Shown piece by piece: positions 56,584 through 64,000 of a DNA stretch of 64,000 nucleotides. Origin of the DNA: Campylobacter sp. RM16704 (GTDB lineage Bacteria > Campylobacterota > Campylobacteria > Campylobacterales > Campylobacteraceae); the NCBI RefSeq assembly GCF_000816245.1, contig NZ_CP007769.1, positions 1,493,537 through 1,557,536 of the forward strand, read 5' to 3'. Below the pieces are notes generated by a model, which saw nothing but the letters and a program-made list of their open reading frames with translations, did no database searches and was not told the origin of the DNA. Every line of letters starts with the position of its first letter. Positions within the stretch are counted from its first letter, which is position 1. Both the position numbers and the translations under genes were made by a program.

Positions 56584-57770
56584 CAAATCTAAGCTTAGTC
56601 TTTCGTCCTAAAACTTTAGATGAGGTTTTAGGACAAGAAAATTTAGTAGAAATTTTTAAAAAATTCATACAAGTTTCAAAACTCCCTCATAGTGTATTTT
56701 TTGGCCCGGCAGGTTGTGGAAAAACTTCTTTTGCAAGAGCAATAGCATATGAATATAAGCTTAATTTTTATGAATTTGATGGGGGAAATTTTAAGCTTGA
56801 AGAACTTAGAAAAATACTAGGTAATTACGAAAATTCGTTATATAAACCTTTAATTTTTATCGATGAAATACATAGACTTTCAAAAACTCAACAAGAAATG
56901 CTTTTAATCCCTTTGGAAAATCAAAAATGCCTTTTCATAGGTGCAAGTACTGAAAACCCTTACTTTACTTTAACTTCTGGCATAAGAAGCAGAAGTATGC
57001 TTTTTGAATTTAAAGGTTTAGAATATAAAGACTTAGAAAAACTTGCCACAAAGGTGCAAGAAAAATTCCAATGTAAAATTAATGATGATGCAAAAGACTT
57101 TTTAATCACTTCTAGTGCAAATGATGCAAGAAGTTTTTTAAATTTATGCGAGTTTGCTTTAGCTTTAGATAGCACTCATATCACACTTGAAACCTTAAAA
57201 AAACTAAGAGCAAATGTTTTAAGCGATGGCACTTCAAGTAAAGATACGCATTATAAACTTGCAAGTTCTATGATAAAAAGCTTAAGAGGAAGTGATGTAG
57301 ATGCAAGTTTGTATTATCTTGCAAGATTGATTGATGGGGGTGAAAGTGCGGATTTCATCGCTAGAAGATTAGTGATATTTGCAAGTGAAGATATCTCAAA
57401 TGCAAACCCACAAGCACTTAACCTAGCCACAAGCACACTCATAGCAGTAAAAAACATAGGCTATCCTGAAGCTAGGATCATCTTAGCTCAATGTGTGGTA
57501 TTTTTAGCAAGTTCGCCTAAGTCAAACTCAAGCTATCTTGCTATAAATGAAGCACTAAATTATGTACAAAACAACCCTGCATTAAAAATACTCCCTTATC
57601 TTGATAATAACAACCCACAAAGAAAAAACTACCTTTATCCGCACGATTTTGGAGGCTGGGTTAAGCAAAGATACCTAGAAAAAGATTTGAAATTTTATCA
57701 TAGCAAAGGCATAGGTTTTGAAGCACAGCTAGACTTATGGTTAAAAGATATGAAAAAAACTAAAGGCTAA
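56580..57770 (+). CDS. rarA: Replication-associated recombination protein A (RarA/MgsA)
   Basis: An AAA+ ATPase of the clamp-loader/RuvB-like group that acts at stalled forks. Walker A G-P-A-G-C-G-K-T is at 42-49 and Walker B L-I-F-I-D-E at 91-96. Sensor 1 is in G-A-S-T-E-N-P, and the C-terminal tetramerisation region has L-Y-Y-L-A-R-L-I-D-G-G-E and G-Y-P-E-A. The 396 residues are slightly fewer than in E. coli. Confidence 0.94.
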   Translation: MTNLSLVFRPKTLDEVLGQENLVEIFKKFIQVSKLPHSVFFGPAGCGKTSFARAIAYEYKLNFYEFDGGNFKLEELRKILGNYENSLYKPLIFIDEIHRLSKTQQEMLLIPLENQKCLFIGASTENPYFTLTSGIRSRSMLFEFKGLEYKDLEKLATKVQEKFQCKINDDAKDFLITSSANDARSFLNLCEFALALDSTHITLETLKKLRANVLSDGTSSKDTHYKLASSMIKSLRGSDVDASLYYLARLIDGGESADFIARRLVIFASEDISNANPQALNLATSTLIAVKNIGYPEARIILAQCVVFLASSPKSNSSYLAINEALNYVQNNPALKILPYLDNNNPQRKNYLYPHDFGGWVKQRYLEKDLKFYHSKGIGFEAQLDLWLKDMKKTKG

Positions 57771-57815
57771 ATTTAAGCACAATGTAAAAATATTTTTATA
57801 TAATTTTCATTTTTT

Positions 57816-57891
57816 GGTTCCGTAGCTCAGTTGGTAGAGCACCACCTTGACATGGTGGTGGTCGTTGGTTCAAGTCCAATCGGAGCCACCA
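57816..57891 (+). tRNA. tRNA-Val (GAC)
   Basis: Acceptor arms are GGTTCCG and CGGAGCC with encoded ACCA. The anticodon loop TTGACAT gives GAC, and the T loop is GTTCAAGTC. Length is 76 bases. A restriction-modification operon begins 31 bases after its 3' end. Confidence 0.95.
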
Positions 57892-57922
57892 TTTTTTATT
57901 TCTTTCAATCGGATCTATGAAT

Positions 57923-59917
57923 TTAATTTTTTAGTTTATCTTTTATATATTTTTCATACCATTCATCAGCATCCAATTCATCTAAATTAGCTTTATATGC
58001 TTCATCAAACAAAGAATAAAGTTCACTATATTTTTTATTATTTTTTATGATATTTTTTAATTCAATTGTTTCCAAAGGTATAATTTTCATTCCTTTAATT
58101 TTATTTGTACTATCACAAGTATCATAATATGTAGAATTTTTACGATTTCTAAAATCGCTTAAAACATTTATGTCTAAATGTGTAGTTGAAAAAACACAAT
58201 AAGAATTTATGTTTCTTGTTGCTAAAAGATGTTGTCCCAAATGTCTTGAAACAGGCTCCATTTCTGCTCTTCGTTGATTTGTTTTATCTGTGAGTGTTGC
58301 TTCTAGAAGCAAAGCATGTTGCGGATAAAATTCACTTTCTTCATATTCATAAACAATGTCTGCTTCACCACCACCTGCGTGAGATATGGGAAGAAAATCT
58401 GCATCCATAGATAATTTCATATAATCTAAAATTTTACCTTTTCTTTCACTTATTTTGTACCATATAATACCTAATAAATATTCATATATAGTAGGAACAT
58501 CAGCATTATTTGTAATATATTCTTTTATTACCTTATCTTCTCTTATTTCAAGATTATTTAACAATTCTACAAGTTTTCCATCATTAAATTTTTCATCAAT
58601 CAACTTGTTAAATCTTTCATATTTTTGCTTTTCATACTCACTCATTGCATCATCAAGTGTTGAAATATTAAGTCCAAACTCACTATTTATAGAATCTATA
58701 ATAATATTATCATTTGATACAAAAGATGATGAAATTTCATTTAATTCACAATCTTTATACAAATTTTTATCTGAGATAAATGCATTTTTATATAAATCTT
58801 CTATTGCTGTTTTAAAAAAATATTTTGGAATTATGTCAAGTTCAACTTTATTATTTTTAAATAAGAATATATTACTAAGCCCTAAATAACGTCGATTTAA
58901 ATCAGCATAATCTCTAAGAGTAGCTTTTGCTTTTAATAAATGCAACACTTTAAAAAAAGCTACTTTAAATTCATCCTCACTAGAAACTTTATCAAAAATA
59001 CTAGGATTTAAAACATTACAAAGCTCTTTCTTGATCTTTTTTGTAGTTATTTTAGTAGTAAAAATAAATTTACTCCATAAGGTTTTTAGTTTTAATTTTC
59101 TTATAATGTTATATAACTTTATCAATGAATCTTCATCTTTTTGCTTCTGTAAAAATATAGCTTTCAATATTTCATAAACTTCAAAATAATCTAAATCGTA
59201 ACTTGGACTTTTTCTATTCATTCCTATTTTACAAATTACATCTTTGTTAATTTGTTTTGAATCTAAAAACCATTTCAATGCTTCTTGGTAATTTTCCATT
59301 TCCATTAAACGTTTTATAATAATATCATCTATATTTATTTTATTATTTCTTAAATATGAAATTTGTATTAAAATTTGTTCTGTATATTTTTTACTTGTAC
59401 AAAGTGGAAGAAGATAAACAAATTCATCATATTCTAAAAATTGATGTTTATTAAGTAGATAAAGTGCAATTATAAAAGGTTTAACACATTCATTTTCTAC
59501 AATAATATTAGTTTTCAAAAGTTGTTTTAAATATATAAAACTATCTTTTGAAATTTGCAAAAGATTATCTGTACTAAAATCTCTATTTTCACTGACTTGT
59601 AAAAGTTTATGCCCTACTTCTGTTAATTTTCTATTATTATCAATTAACCCTATATCAACAAGCCCTGAAGTTTTTTGCCTTGCATCTTTATCCTTATTAT
59701 TTGCAATTCCAACAACAAAACCATTATCTTTTAAAAAATCATAGTAATTAGATTGTAAAATTCTATTACCTATCCATTCTTGTCCTATATTTTTTGGTAG
59801 TTGCCAAAAATCATTAAGTAATTTTAATTGAAGTTCAATATTTTTATTAAAATTCTCAGTTCTAAAACTTGTAGTTCCTAAACTCCAACAATAACTTTTA
59901 TATCTAAAATTTTCCAT
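57923..59917 (-). CDS. Type II restriction endonuclease, AlwI family
   Basis: The 664-residue protein begins with the AlwI-family motif S-Y-C-W-S-L-G-T-T-S-F-R-T and ends in a PD-(D/E)XK-like nuclease core: E-A-D-I-V-Y-E-Y (Asp520), then L-L-E-A-T-L-T (Glu539, with Thr541 in place of the usual Lys), followed by R-R-A-E-M. AlwI and its relatives cut a few bases outside asymmetric sites such as GGATC. The specificity here is inferred from family and from the presence of two adenine methyltransferases. It is eight bases after the second methyltransferase gene. The Asn/Ile/Lys-rich composition suggests acquisition. Confidence 0.82.
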   Translation of the reverse strand: MENFRYKSYCWSLGTTSFRTENFNKNIELQLKLLNDFWQLPKNIGQEWIGNRILQSNYYDFLKDNGFVVGIANNKDKDARQKTSGLVDIGLIDNNRKLTEVGHKLLQVSENRDFSTDNLLQISKDSFIYLKQLLKTNIIVENECVKPFIIALYLLNKHQFLEYDEFVYLLPLCTSKKYTEQILIQISYLRNNKINIDDIIIKRLMEMENYQEALKWFLDSKQINKDVICKIGMNRKSPSYDLDYFEVYEILKAIFLQKQKDEDSLIKLYNIIRKLKLKTLWSKFIFTTKITTKKIKKELCNVLNPSIFDKVSSEDEFKVAFFKVLHLLKAKATLRDYADLNRRYLGLSNIFLFKNNKVELDIIPKYFFKTAIEDLYKNAFISDKNLYKDCELNEISSSFVSNDNIIIDSINSEFGLNISTLDDAMSEYEKQKYERFNKLIDEKFNDGKLVELLNNLEIREDKVIKEYITNNADVPTIYEYLLGIIWYKISERKGKILDYMKLSMDADFLPISHAGGGEADIVYEYEESEFYPQHALLLEATLTDKTNQRRAEMEPVSRHLGQHLLATRNINSYCVFSTTHLDINVLSDFRNRKNSTYYDTCDSTNKIKGMKIIPLETIELKNIIKNNKKYSELYSLFDEAYKANLDELDADEWYEKYIKDKLKN

Positions 59918-59924
59918 TTTATTC

Positions 59925-60842
59925 CTAATAATTAATAATTAATACCTCATCACTTGTAAAATTTTTATCTTTAATTTGATAATTAGAATTTGAATATTTA
60001 TGTTTTAAATGATGAATTTTATATTTTTTATTTTTTAACCAATACTTTAATATTTCATTAGTTTTTCCTTTACTAGACAAAACATTTGAAAGAGCAAATC
60101 TTATATTTTGATTATCTAATTTTTCTAAAAAATCAAGCAAATCTTTTTCATCGTTCTCACTCCAACTACTATTTTCATTATAGGTTGCACAAGTAATTAA
60201 ATAGGGTGGATCAATATAAACAAAATCATTTTTTTCTAAATTTTGAATATTAAAATTTCTAAAATCAATACAAGAAAAATAACAATTTTGTTCTTGTATT
60301 CTTTCAATAAAATTAATAAGTTTTTGTTCCATTTTAGTATTAAAATCTCGTTTTCCAACAGGTAAATTAAAATTACCTTTTGAATTAAATCGGATTTGAT
60401 TATTGAATGCATAAACAATCATCACATAAAACATTATATAATAATCAAAAGATGTATTATTTTTTGTATTAAAATCATTTCTAAGCTTTAAATATCCATT
60501 TTTATTATACTTACTCAATCCTTTAGAGCTATCACATTTGTAAAATTCATATCCATACTTACTAACAATAGACAAATCATATTTCTCAATTATTTTATAA
60601 ATTTGTTTTAAAATATTTTCACTATCCATTTTTTTAAAAAAATTATATAAATCATAGAGTTTTATATTGATATCGTTATATATTGTCTTTTTACTTTTTA
60701 CATTTAAACCTACATTACAACCCCCACAAAACAAATCAATAAAAGTATTAATATTCTTAGGAAATAATGGCAAAATTTGAGGAAGTAATTTAAATTTTCC
60801 ACCAGTATAATTTAGTGGTGAAGCAATTAATGGCATTTGCAT
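59925..60842 (-). CDS. DNA N6-adenine methyltransferase (Dam/D12 class), copy 2
   Basis: The 305-residue enzyme has the alpha-class order: N-Y-T-G-G-K at 11-16, the AdoMet motif D-L-F-C-G-G-C-N-V-G at 36-45, and the catalytic D-P-P-Y at 211-214. It would methylate adenine on one strand of the asymmetric site. The AAAGG ribosome-binding site lies in the end of the upstream methyltransferase gene, which it overlaps by 16 bases. Confidence 0.88.
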   Translation of the reverse strand: MQMPLIASPLNYTGGKFKLLPQILPLFPKNINTFIDLFCGGCNVGLNVKSKKTIYNDINIKLYDLYNFFKKMDSENILKQIYKIIEKYDLSIVSKYGYEFYKCDSSKGLSKYNKNGYLKLRNDFNTKNNTSFDYYIMFYVMIVYAFNNQIRFNSKGNFNLPVGKRDFNTKMEQKLINFIERIQEQNCYFSCIDFRNFNIQNLEKNDFVYIDPPYLITCATYNENSSWSENDEKDLLDFLEKLDNQNIRFALSNVLSSKGKTNEILKYWLKNKKYKIHHLKHKYSNSNYQIKDKNFTSDEVLIINY

Positions 60843-61846
60843 AAAAACAACCTTTCATAATTGTCTTTAATATTTGATTTACCTGTACTAAATGCTTTGT
60901 GTTCTTGAGAAAAAATACTCACTTCACCTCTTGTGCTTAATGATTGTATTATAACCTCATCACTTATCTTCGCATTTGAGCGATTATTACCTTTAGTAGA
61001 CATATTATTATAAGATAATAATATATATTTTGCATTTATATTTGATATTAAATTAACAAAAGTATCATTTGCAGTATTACTACAATATTTACTTTTAATC
61101 ATACTTCTATCCATTTTACGGGCTACACCAAAAACCTGTGGTTTTTTCCAAGTAGCTATATTTTCTAATAAATGATAAGTGTCGCTATATTGTCTAGAAT
61201 TATAAGGAGGATCAATATAAATTAAATCTGCATAAATTTCTTTTATAAGTTCATTTGCATCTTTATTAAAACATCTATTATTACTGTTTAATTTATTATA
61301 AAATTGTGGTAAAGTCAGATTAATTTCATTAACCAATTTTACATTTTTTCTATAAGCATCATAATGTCCACAAGTTACTGCTATTTTATCCATTGCGTAT
61401 ATTAATGAAGTAATTAAAATAGCTTTTTCTTTCTCATTTATTTGATCACTTTCTTCTAAATTTTCAATACTTTCACGAATAAAACCTATTTTAGAACAAA
61501 CTTTAGCACTAAAATAAGTATCAGCGAAATTTTCTCTCATATAATTATTTTCATTTTTATCATATTTATTAAAATCATTTAGCAAAAATTTTATTTTATC
61601 TTTATCATAATTTTCAGGACTAAACCATGCAACATTACAAAAATAATTACTTTGTAAGATATCATTTGTATAAATTATTTTATCTATAAATGCACTAGCA
61701 ACTACTCCCGTTCCTGAAAATATATCAGCAACGGATTTTATATTTTTACAGTTTTTATTTATAATATTTAAAATAAATGGTAAAAGCTTTGTTTTATTAC
61801 CCAAATAACGACGAGCACTAATATTAAAACTTGATAACGTAGTCAT
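60827..61846 (-). CDS. DNA N6-adenine methyltransferase (D12 class), copy 1
   Basis: The 339-residue enzyme has R-R-Y-L-G-N-K-T-K at 12-20, the AdoMet motif D-I-F-S-G-T-G at 41-47 and the catalytic D-P-P-Y-N-S-R-Q-Y starting at 212. It is only distantly similar to the second methyltransferase, as expected if each modifies a different strand of a non-palindromic target. It is the first gene of the operon; putting methylation before the nuclease protects the host DNA. Confidence 0.88.
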   Translation of the reverse strand: MTTLSSFNISARRYLGNKTKLLPFILNIINKNCKNIKSVADIFSGTGVVASAFIDKIIYTNDILQSNYFCNVAWFSPENYDKDKIKFLLNDFNKYDKNENNYMRENFADTYFSAKVCSKIGFIRESIENLEESDQINEKEKAILITSLIYAMDKIAVTCGHYDAYRKNVKLVNEINLTLPQFYNKLNSNNRCFNKDANELIKEIYADLIYIDPPYNSRQYSDTYHLLENIATWKKPQVFGVARKMDRSMIKSKYCSNTANDTFVNLISNINAKYILLSYNNMSTKGNNRSNAKISDEVIIQSLSTRGEVSIFSQEHKAFSTGKSNIKDNYERLFLCKCH

Positions 61847-62016
61847 TAATATCCAGAATATAAATTTTATATAATTATATACTAAACTATATAAGATATA
61901 TTGAATTTTAAATAAAAGCTAGTATTTAGTATTTAATTAATATCTAAATATATTATTACCTTTATTCTTAATAAAAGCAATAATATATTATTATAAATTT
62001 TATAAACTACCTATTT
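61847..62016. other. AT-rich intergenic region upstream of the restriction-modification operon
   Basis: These 170 bases are nearly all A and T and hold several TATAAT-like boxes on both strands, presumably including the methyltransferase promoter. I see no gene, controller-protein box or long repeat. Confidence 0.5.
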
Positions 62017-62637
62017 TTACATATATTTTAATAAATTTGTAAATTCTTGAATTTCTTTTTCTTGATCTAAGATGATTTTTTTCGCTATATCAGTGATAGT
62101 TTTGTCTTTAGAGTAAAATAAAATTTGTTTTGAAGCATCTACTGCACCTTGATGATGTGGAATCATTGCTTCTAAAAAGTCTTTGTTGATATTTTTACTT
62201 TCTTTAACCGAACTCATTAAAATCATCATTTTTTGCATGAGTTCTTTTTCTTCTTGGACAAATTTTTTATAAGTTTCTTCATCAATTTGAGTTTTTGTAT
62301 AAAGATTTTTATCTAAAATTTCTTGAAATTCTTGAATTTCTTTTTCTTGAGCTTTGATGATATTTTGAGCAATTTTTTTCATCTCTTCACTTTTAGTATG
62401 CTCTAATAAAAGCTTAGATGAGTCAATAGCACCTTGATGATGTGGAATCATATTAGCCAAAAAATCTCTTTCTATGTCATTGCTTTGTACTAAAGGGTTT
62501 TTCATCATAGGTTCATGCATACTCATCATGATTTGTGATGAAATACTTCCAGAAGCTCCATGATGAGCATGGTGAGAATTGGTGGCAAATAAAGCACTTG
62601 CCAAAACTAAACTTGAAACTATAGTTTTTATTTTCAT
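62017..62637 (-). CDS. Exported protein with two DUF305 domains
   Basis: A signal peptide (M-K-I-K-T-I-V-S-S-L-V-L-A-S-A-L-F-A) and a His/Met-rich start are followed by two tandem DUF305 (ferritin-like four-helix) copies. Each begins D-F-L-x-x-M-I-P-H-H-Q-G-A, at about residues 58-70 and 153-165. The paired His and Met residues suggest copper or other metal binding in the periplasm, as in CopM-like relatives, but function is inferred. It stands alone with its own promoter region. Confidence 0.82.
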   Translation of the reverse strand: MKIKTIVSSLVLASALFATNSHHAHHGASGSISSQIMMSMHEPMMKNPLVQSNDIERDFLANMIPHHQGAIDSSKLLLEHTKSEEMKKIAQNIIKAQEKEIQEFQEILDKNLYTKTQIDEETYKKFVQEEKELMQKMMILMSSVKESKNINKDFLEAMIPHHQGAVDASKQILFYSKDKTITDIAKKIILDQEKEIQEFTNLLKYM

Positions 62638-62761
62638 TTTTATCCTTAATATTTTTATTTGAAAACTAAAAATATATAAAAATATTACAAACTAAAATTA
62701 ACTAAAAAATTAAATATTTTTTTGTTATAATTTGTTTAAAAATATTTTAAAAGGGATAAAA

Positions 62762-63394
62762 ATGCTTAAAGAACTACTTGAAATTAAAAAAGAAATGGAA
62801 CCTATAATTCATGATTGTTCAGTAAAAATTCAAGTAGCCGCAAGAGAAGTTATTGTAAGAAGAAGAGAATACGAAATCTATGGACCTATGATAGATAGAG
62901 TATATCTTGATAATGCAATTTATATTAAAATTTTTGGTGGAGGTCGTGATACAAAAAGTACTAAAATCGATATAAAAAATGGACTTTATATGGTTTATGT
63001 AGCACCTGATAAACCAACTAATCAAGAAACAATGAATAAATTAAAAATTGCATTTGAAAGTATAGATAATAAATTTATTTCAAGAATTTTAGAACTTAAT
63101 AGAAGAATGAAAGAAGTTATTAATAAAACTCAAGCAACTTTAGCAAAAGCATCAAATATGAATGTAGTAATAGAAACAAACTTAGGCGAAGCAACTGCAT
63201 CAAGTAAATTTATAATTACTATTAAATATTTAAAAGATAATCAAAAATTAGAAATGAAAAATTCAAAATCTGCAGGTAGTTTTAGAGATACTAAAAATCA
63301 AATTAATTTAGTAGTTGATAAAAATACCGATTCTGCAATTTGTGAAAAATTATTACATGATGTTGAAATTTATTTTATAGGAAATGGAAAATAA
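62762..63394 (+). CDS. Hypothetical protein (210 aa)
   Basis: I do not recognise this protein. The ATG at 62762 has AAAAGGGA in front; the TTG at 62732 would add ten residues. The product is soluble, without a signal peptide, and has an N-terminal helix (M-L-K-E-L-L-E-I-K-K-E-M), a beta-rich middle with F-G-G-G-R-D-T-K-S-T, a helical segment at about 95-135 and a second beta-rich part. It ends five bases before the convergent ruvC with no hairpin between them. Confidence 0.65.
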   Translation: MLKELLEIKKEMEPIIHDCSVKIQVAAREVIVRRREYEIYGPMIDRVYLDNAIYIKIFGGGRDTKSTKIDIKNGLYMVYVAPDKPTNQETMNKLKIAFESIDNKFISRILELNRRMKEVINKTQATLAKASNMNVVIETNLGEATASSKFIITIKYLKDNQKLEMKNSKSAGSFRDTKNQINLVVDKNTDSAICEKLLHDVEIYFIGNGK

Positions 63395-63399
63395 ATTTT

Positions 63400-63885
63400 T
63401 TACTTTTTAGCTCTTAAATTTGCCAAATGTGTTAAAGCAACCGCAATAGCATCAGTTATATCAAGTGGTTTTATATCTTTTGAAATTCCTAATAATCTTT
63501 TTACCATAAAAGCTACTTGTTCTTTAGTGGCTTTTGCTTTACCTGTTACGGTTTTTTTAACTTGCAAAGGTGTATATTCTGCAAATTCTCCGTGAATTTG
63601 TAAAATTTTTAAACTCAATGCTCCACGAAATTGTGCTAGCTTTAAAACTGTTTTTGGATTATATGCAAAAAATATATCTTCTATAGCTACCTCATCAAAT
63701 TGATGATTTTTAAAGATTAAATCAAGCCCTTCACATAATTCTGTAATTTGATATTGTAAGTCGTTGGGTTTGATTTTAATAAGTCCTGCTTCTATGAGTT
63801 GATTTTTATTATTCATCCTTTCTACAATAGCATATCCACAATACTTTGAACCAGGATCAATTCCTAAAACTTTCAATTTATTCAC
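63400..63885 (-). CDS. ruvC: Crossover junction endodeoxyribonuclease RuvC
   Basis: RuvC resolves Holliday junctions with RuvAB. The catalytic acidic residues are visible in [10 protein letters not shown] (Asp), V-A-I-E-D-I-F (Glu) and [10 protein letters not shown] (Asp pair). Three starts are possible: GTG 63897, GTG 63885 and TTG 63876. I use 63885 because a purine-rich GAAGAAAAGA precedes it. The TTG, which would give a 158-residue protein with the most usual N terminus, is a good alternative. Confidence 0.92.
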   Translation of the reverse strand: MNKLKVLGIDPGSKYCGYAIVERMNNKNQLIEAGLIKIKPNDLQYQITELCEGLDLIFKNHQFDEVAIEDIFFAYNPKTVLKLAQFRGALSLKILQIHGEFAEYTPLQVKKTVTGKAKATKEQVAFMVKRLLGISKDIKPLDITDAIAVALTHLANLRAKK

Positions 63886-64000
63886 TCTTTTCTTCACATA
63901 GATATAAAAATTTATTTATGTGAATAATTTTAACCATATTTTATAAAAAATAAGCTAGAATTTTGGTTTTAAATAGAAATTTATATTACCAAGAAGAATA

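Noticed and set aside
57877..57913. CAATCGGA direct repeat at the tRNA-Val end as attachment sites of an integrated element
   Set aside because: Eight bases, only 29 apart, with both copies on the same side of the operon and no integrase or distal copy seen. It cannot bound the restriction-modification genes.
63898..64000. Right-edge sequence as a possible gene start or promoter
   Set aside because: It is AT-rich with no start codon supported by a ribosome-binding site, and it is cut by the window edge.

Overview
The window is chromosomal DNA of a very AT-rich epsilonproteobacterium, almost certainly a thermotolerant Campylobacter. Several gene blocks are collinear with C. jejuni as I remember it: fliK-flgD-flgE; cfbpABC; ctsG-tsaD-pgp1-dxr-cdsA-NFACT-mobA-pldA; and the run from yajQ to glmM that contains ccoG-cmeR-cmeABC. 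The blocks sit next to each other in a different order from C. jejuni, and accessory loci are interleaved, so I infer a relative such as the C. lari group. No species can be fixed from the sequence alone.

Layout: 1-3.3 kb carries hook genes, with a sigma-54 type promoter before flgD. 3.8-5.2 kb holds the SRP RNA and an HD-domain protein. 5.4-9.6 kb holds the cfbpABC ferric iron importer, divergent from the globin gene cgb across a compact control region. 9.6-11.8 kb holds an HbpS/GlcG-like protein and a SyrD/PvdE/YojI-type ABC exporter. 11.9-22.9 kb is an accessory surface locus: a phase-variable (G10) beta-helix-like protein, two TpsA exoproteins whose first 539 bases appear identical, and their TpsB transporter. 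22.9-29.3 kb is a tight seven-gene minus-strand housekeeping operon. 29.3-34.1 kb holds mobA, pldA, an antiporter-like protein and ilvD. 34.1-34.5 kb is a four-tRNA cluster. 34.6-43.5 kb holds a chemoreceptor, an AAA ATPase, envelope proteins and rpsU. 43.7-51.4 kb is ccoG-cmeR-cmeABC. 51.4-57.8 kb holds a truncated porin remnant, a radical SAM HemN-like enzyme, hemJ, lspA, glmM, a DUF945-like protein and rarA. A Type II restriction-modification operon of AlwI type (two N6-adenine methyltransferases plus endonuclease) follows tRNA-Val at 57.9-61.8 kb. The window ends with a double DUF305 protein, an unrecognised gene and ruvC.

Functional links: FbpABC and Cgb share an intergenic region with Fur-like palindromes and an NssR/FNR-like site placed at -41.5 from the predicted cgb start. 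The TPS locus looks like an HMW-style adhesin system. Both TpsA proteins end in a Cys-x11-Cys tail, both carry GLUG-like repeats, and expression of the leading gene can be switched by slippage. CmeR precedes cmeABC, with a clear inverted-repeat operator between them.

The best candidate for something undescribed is the 11.9-22.9 kb locus, especially the phase-variable first gene, which has neither a TPS domain nor a recognisable translocator. Assignments rest on motif recognition and remembered family features. No database search was run.
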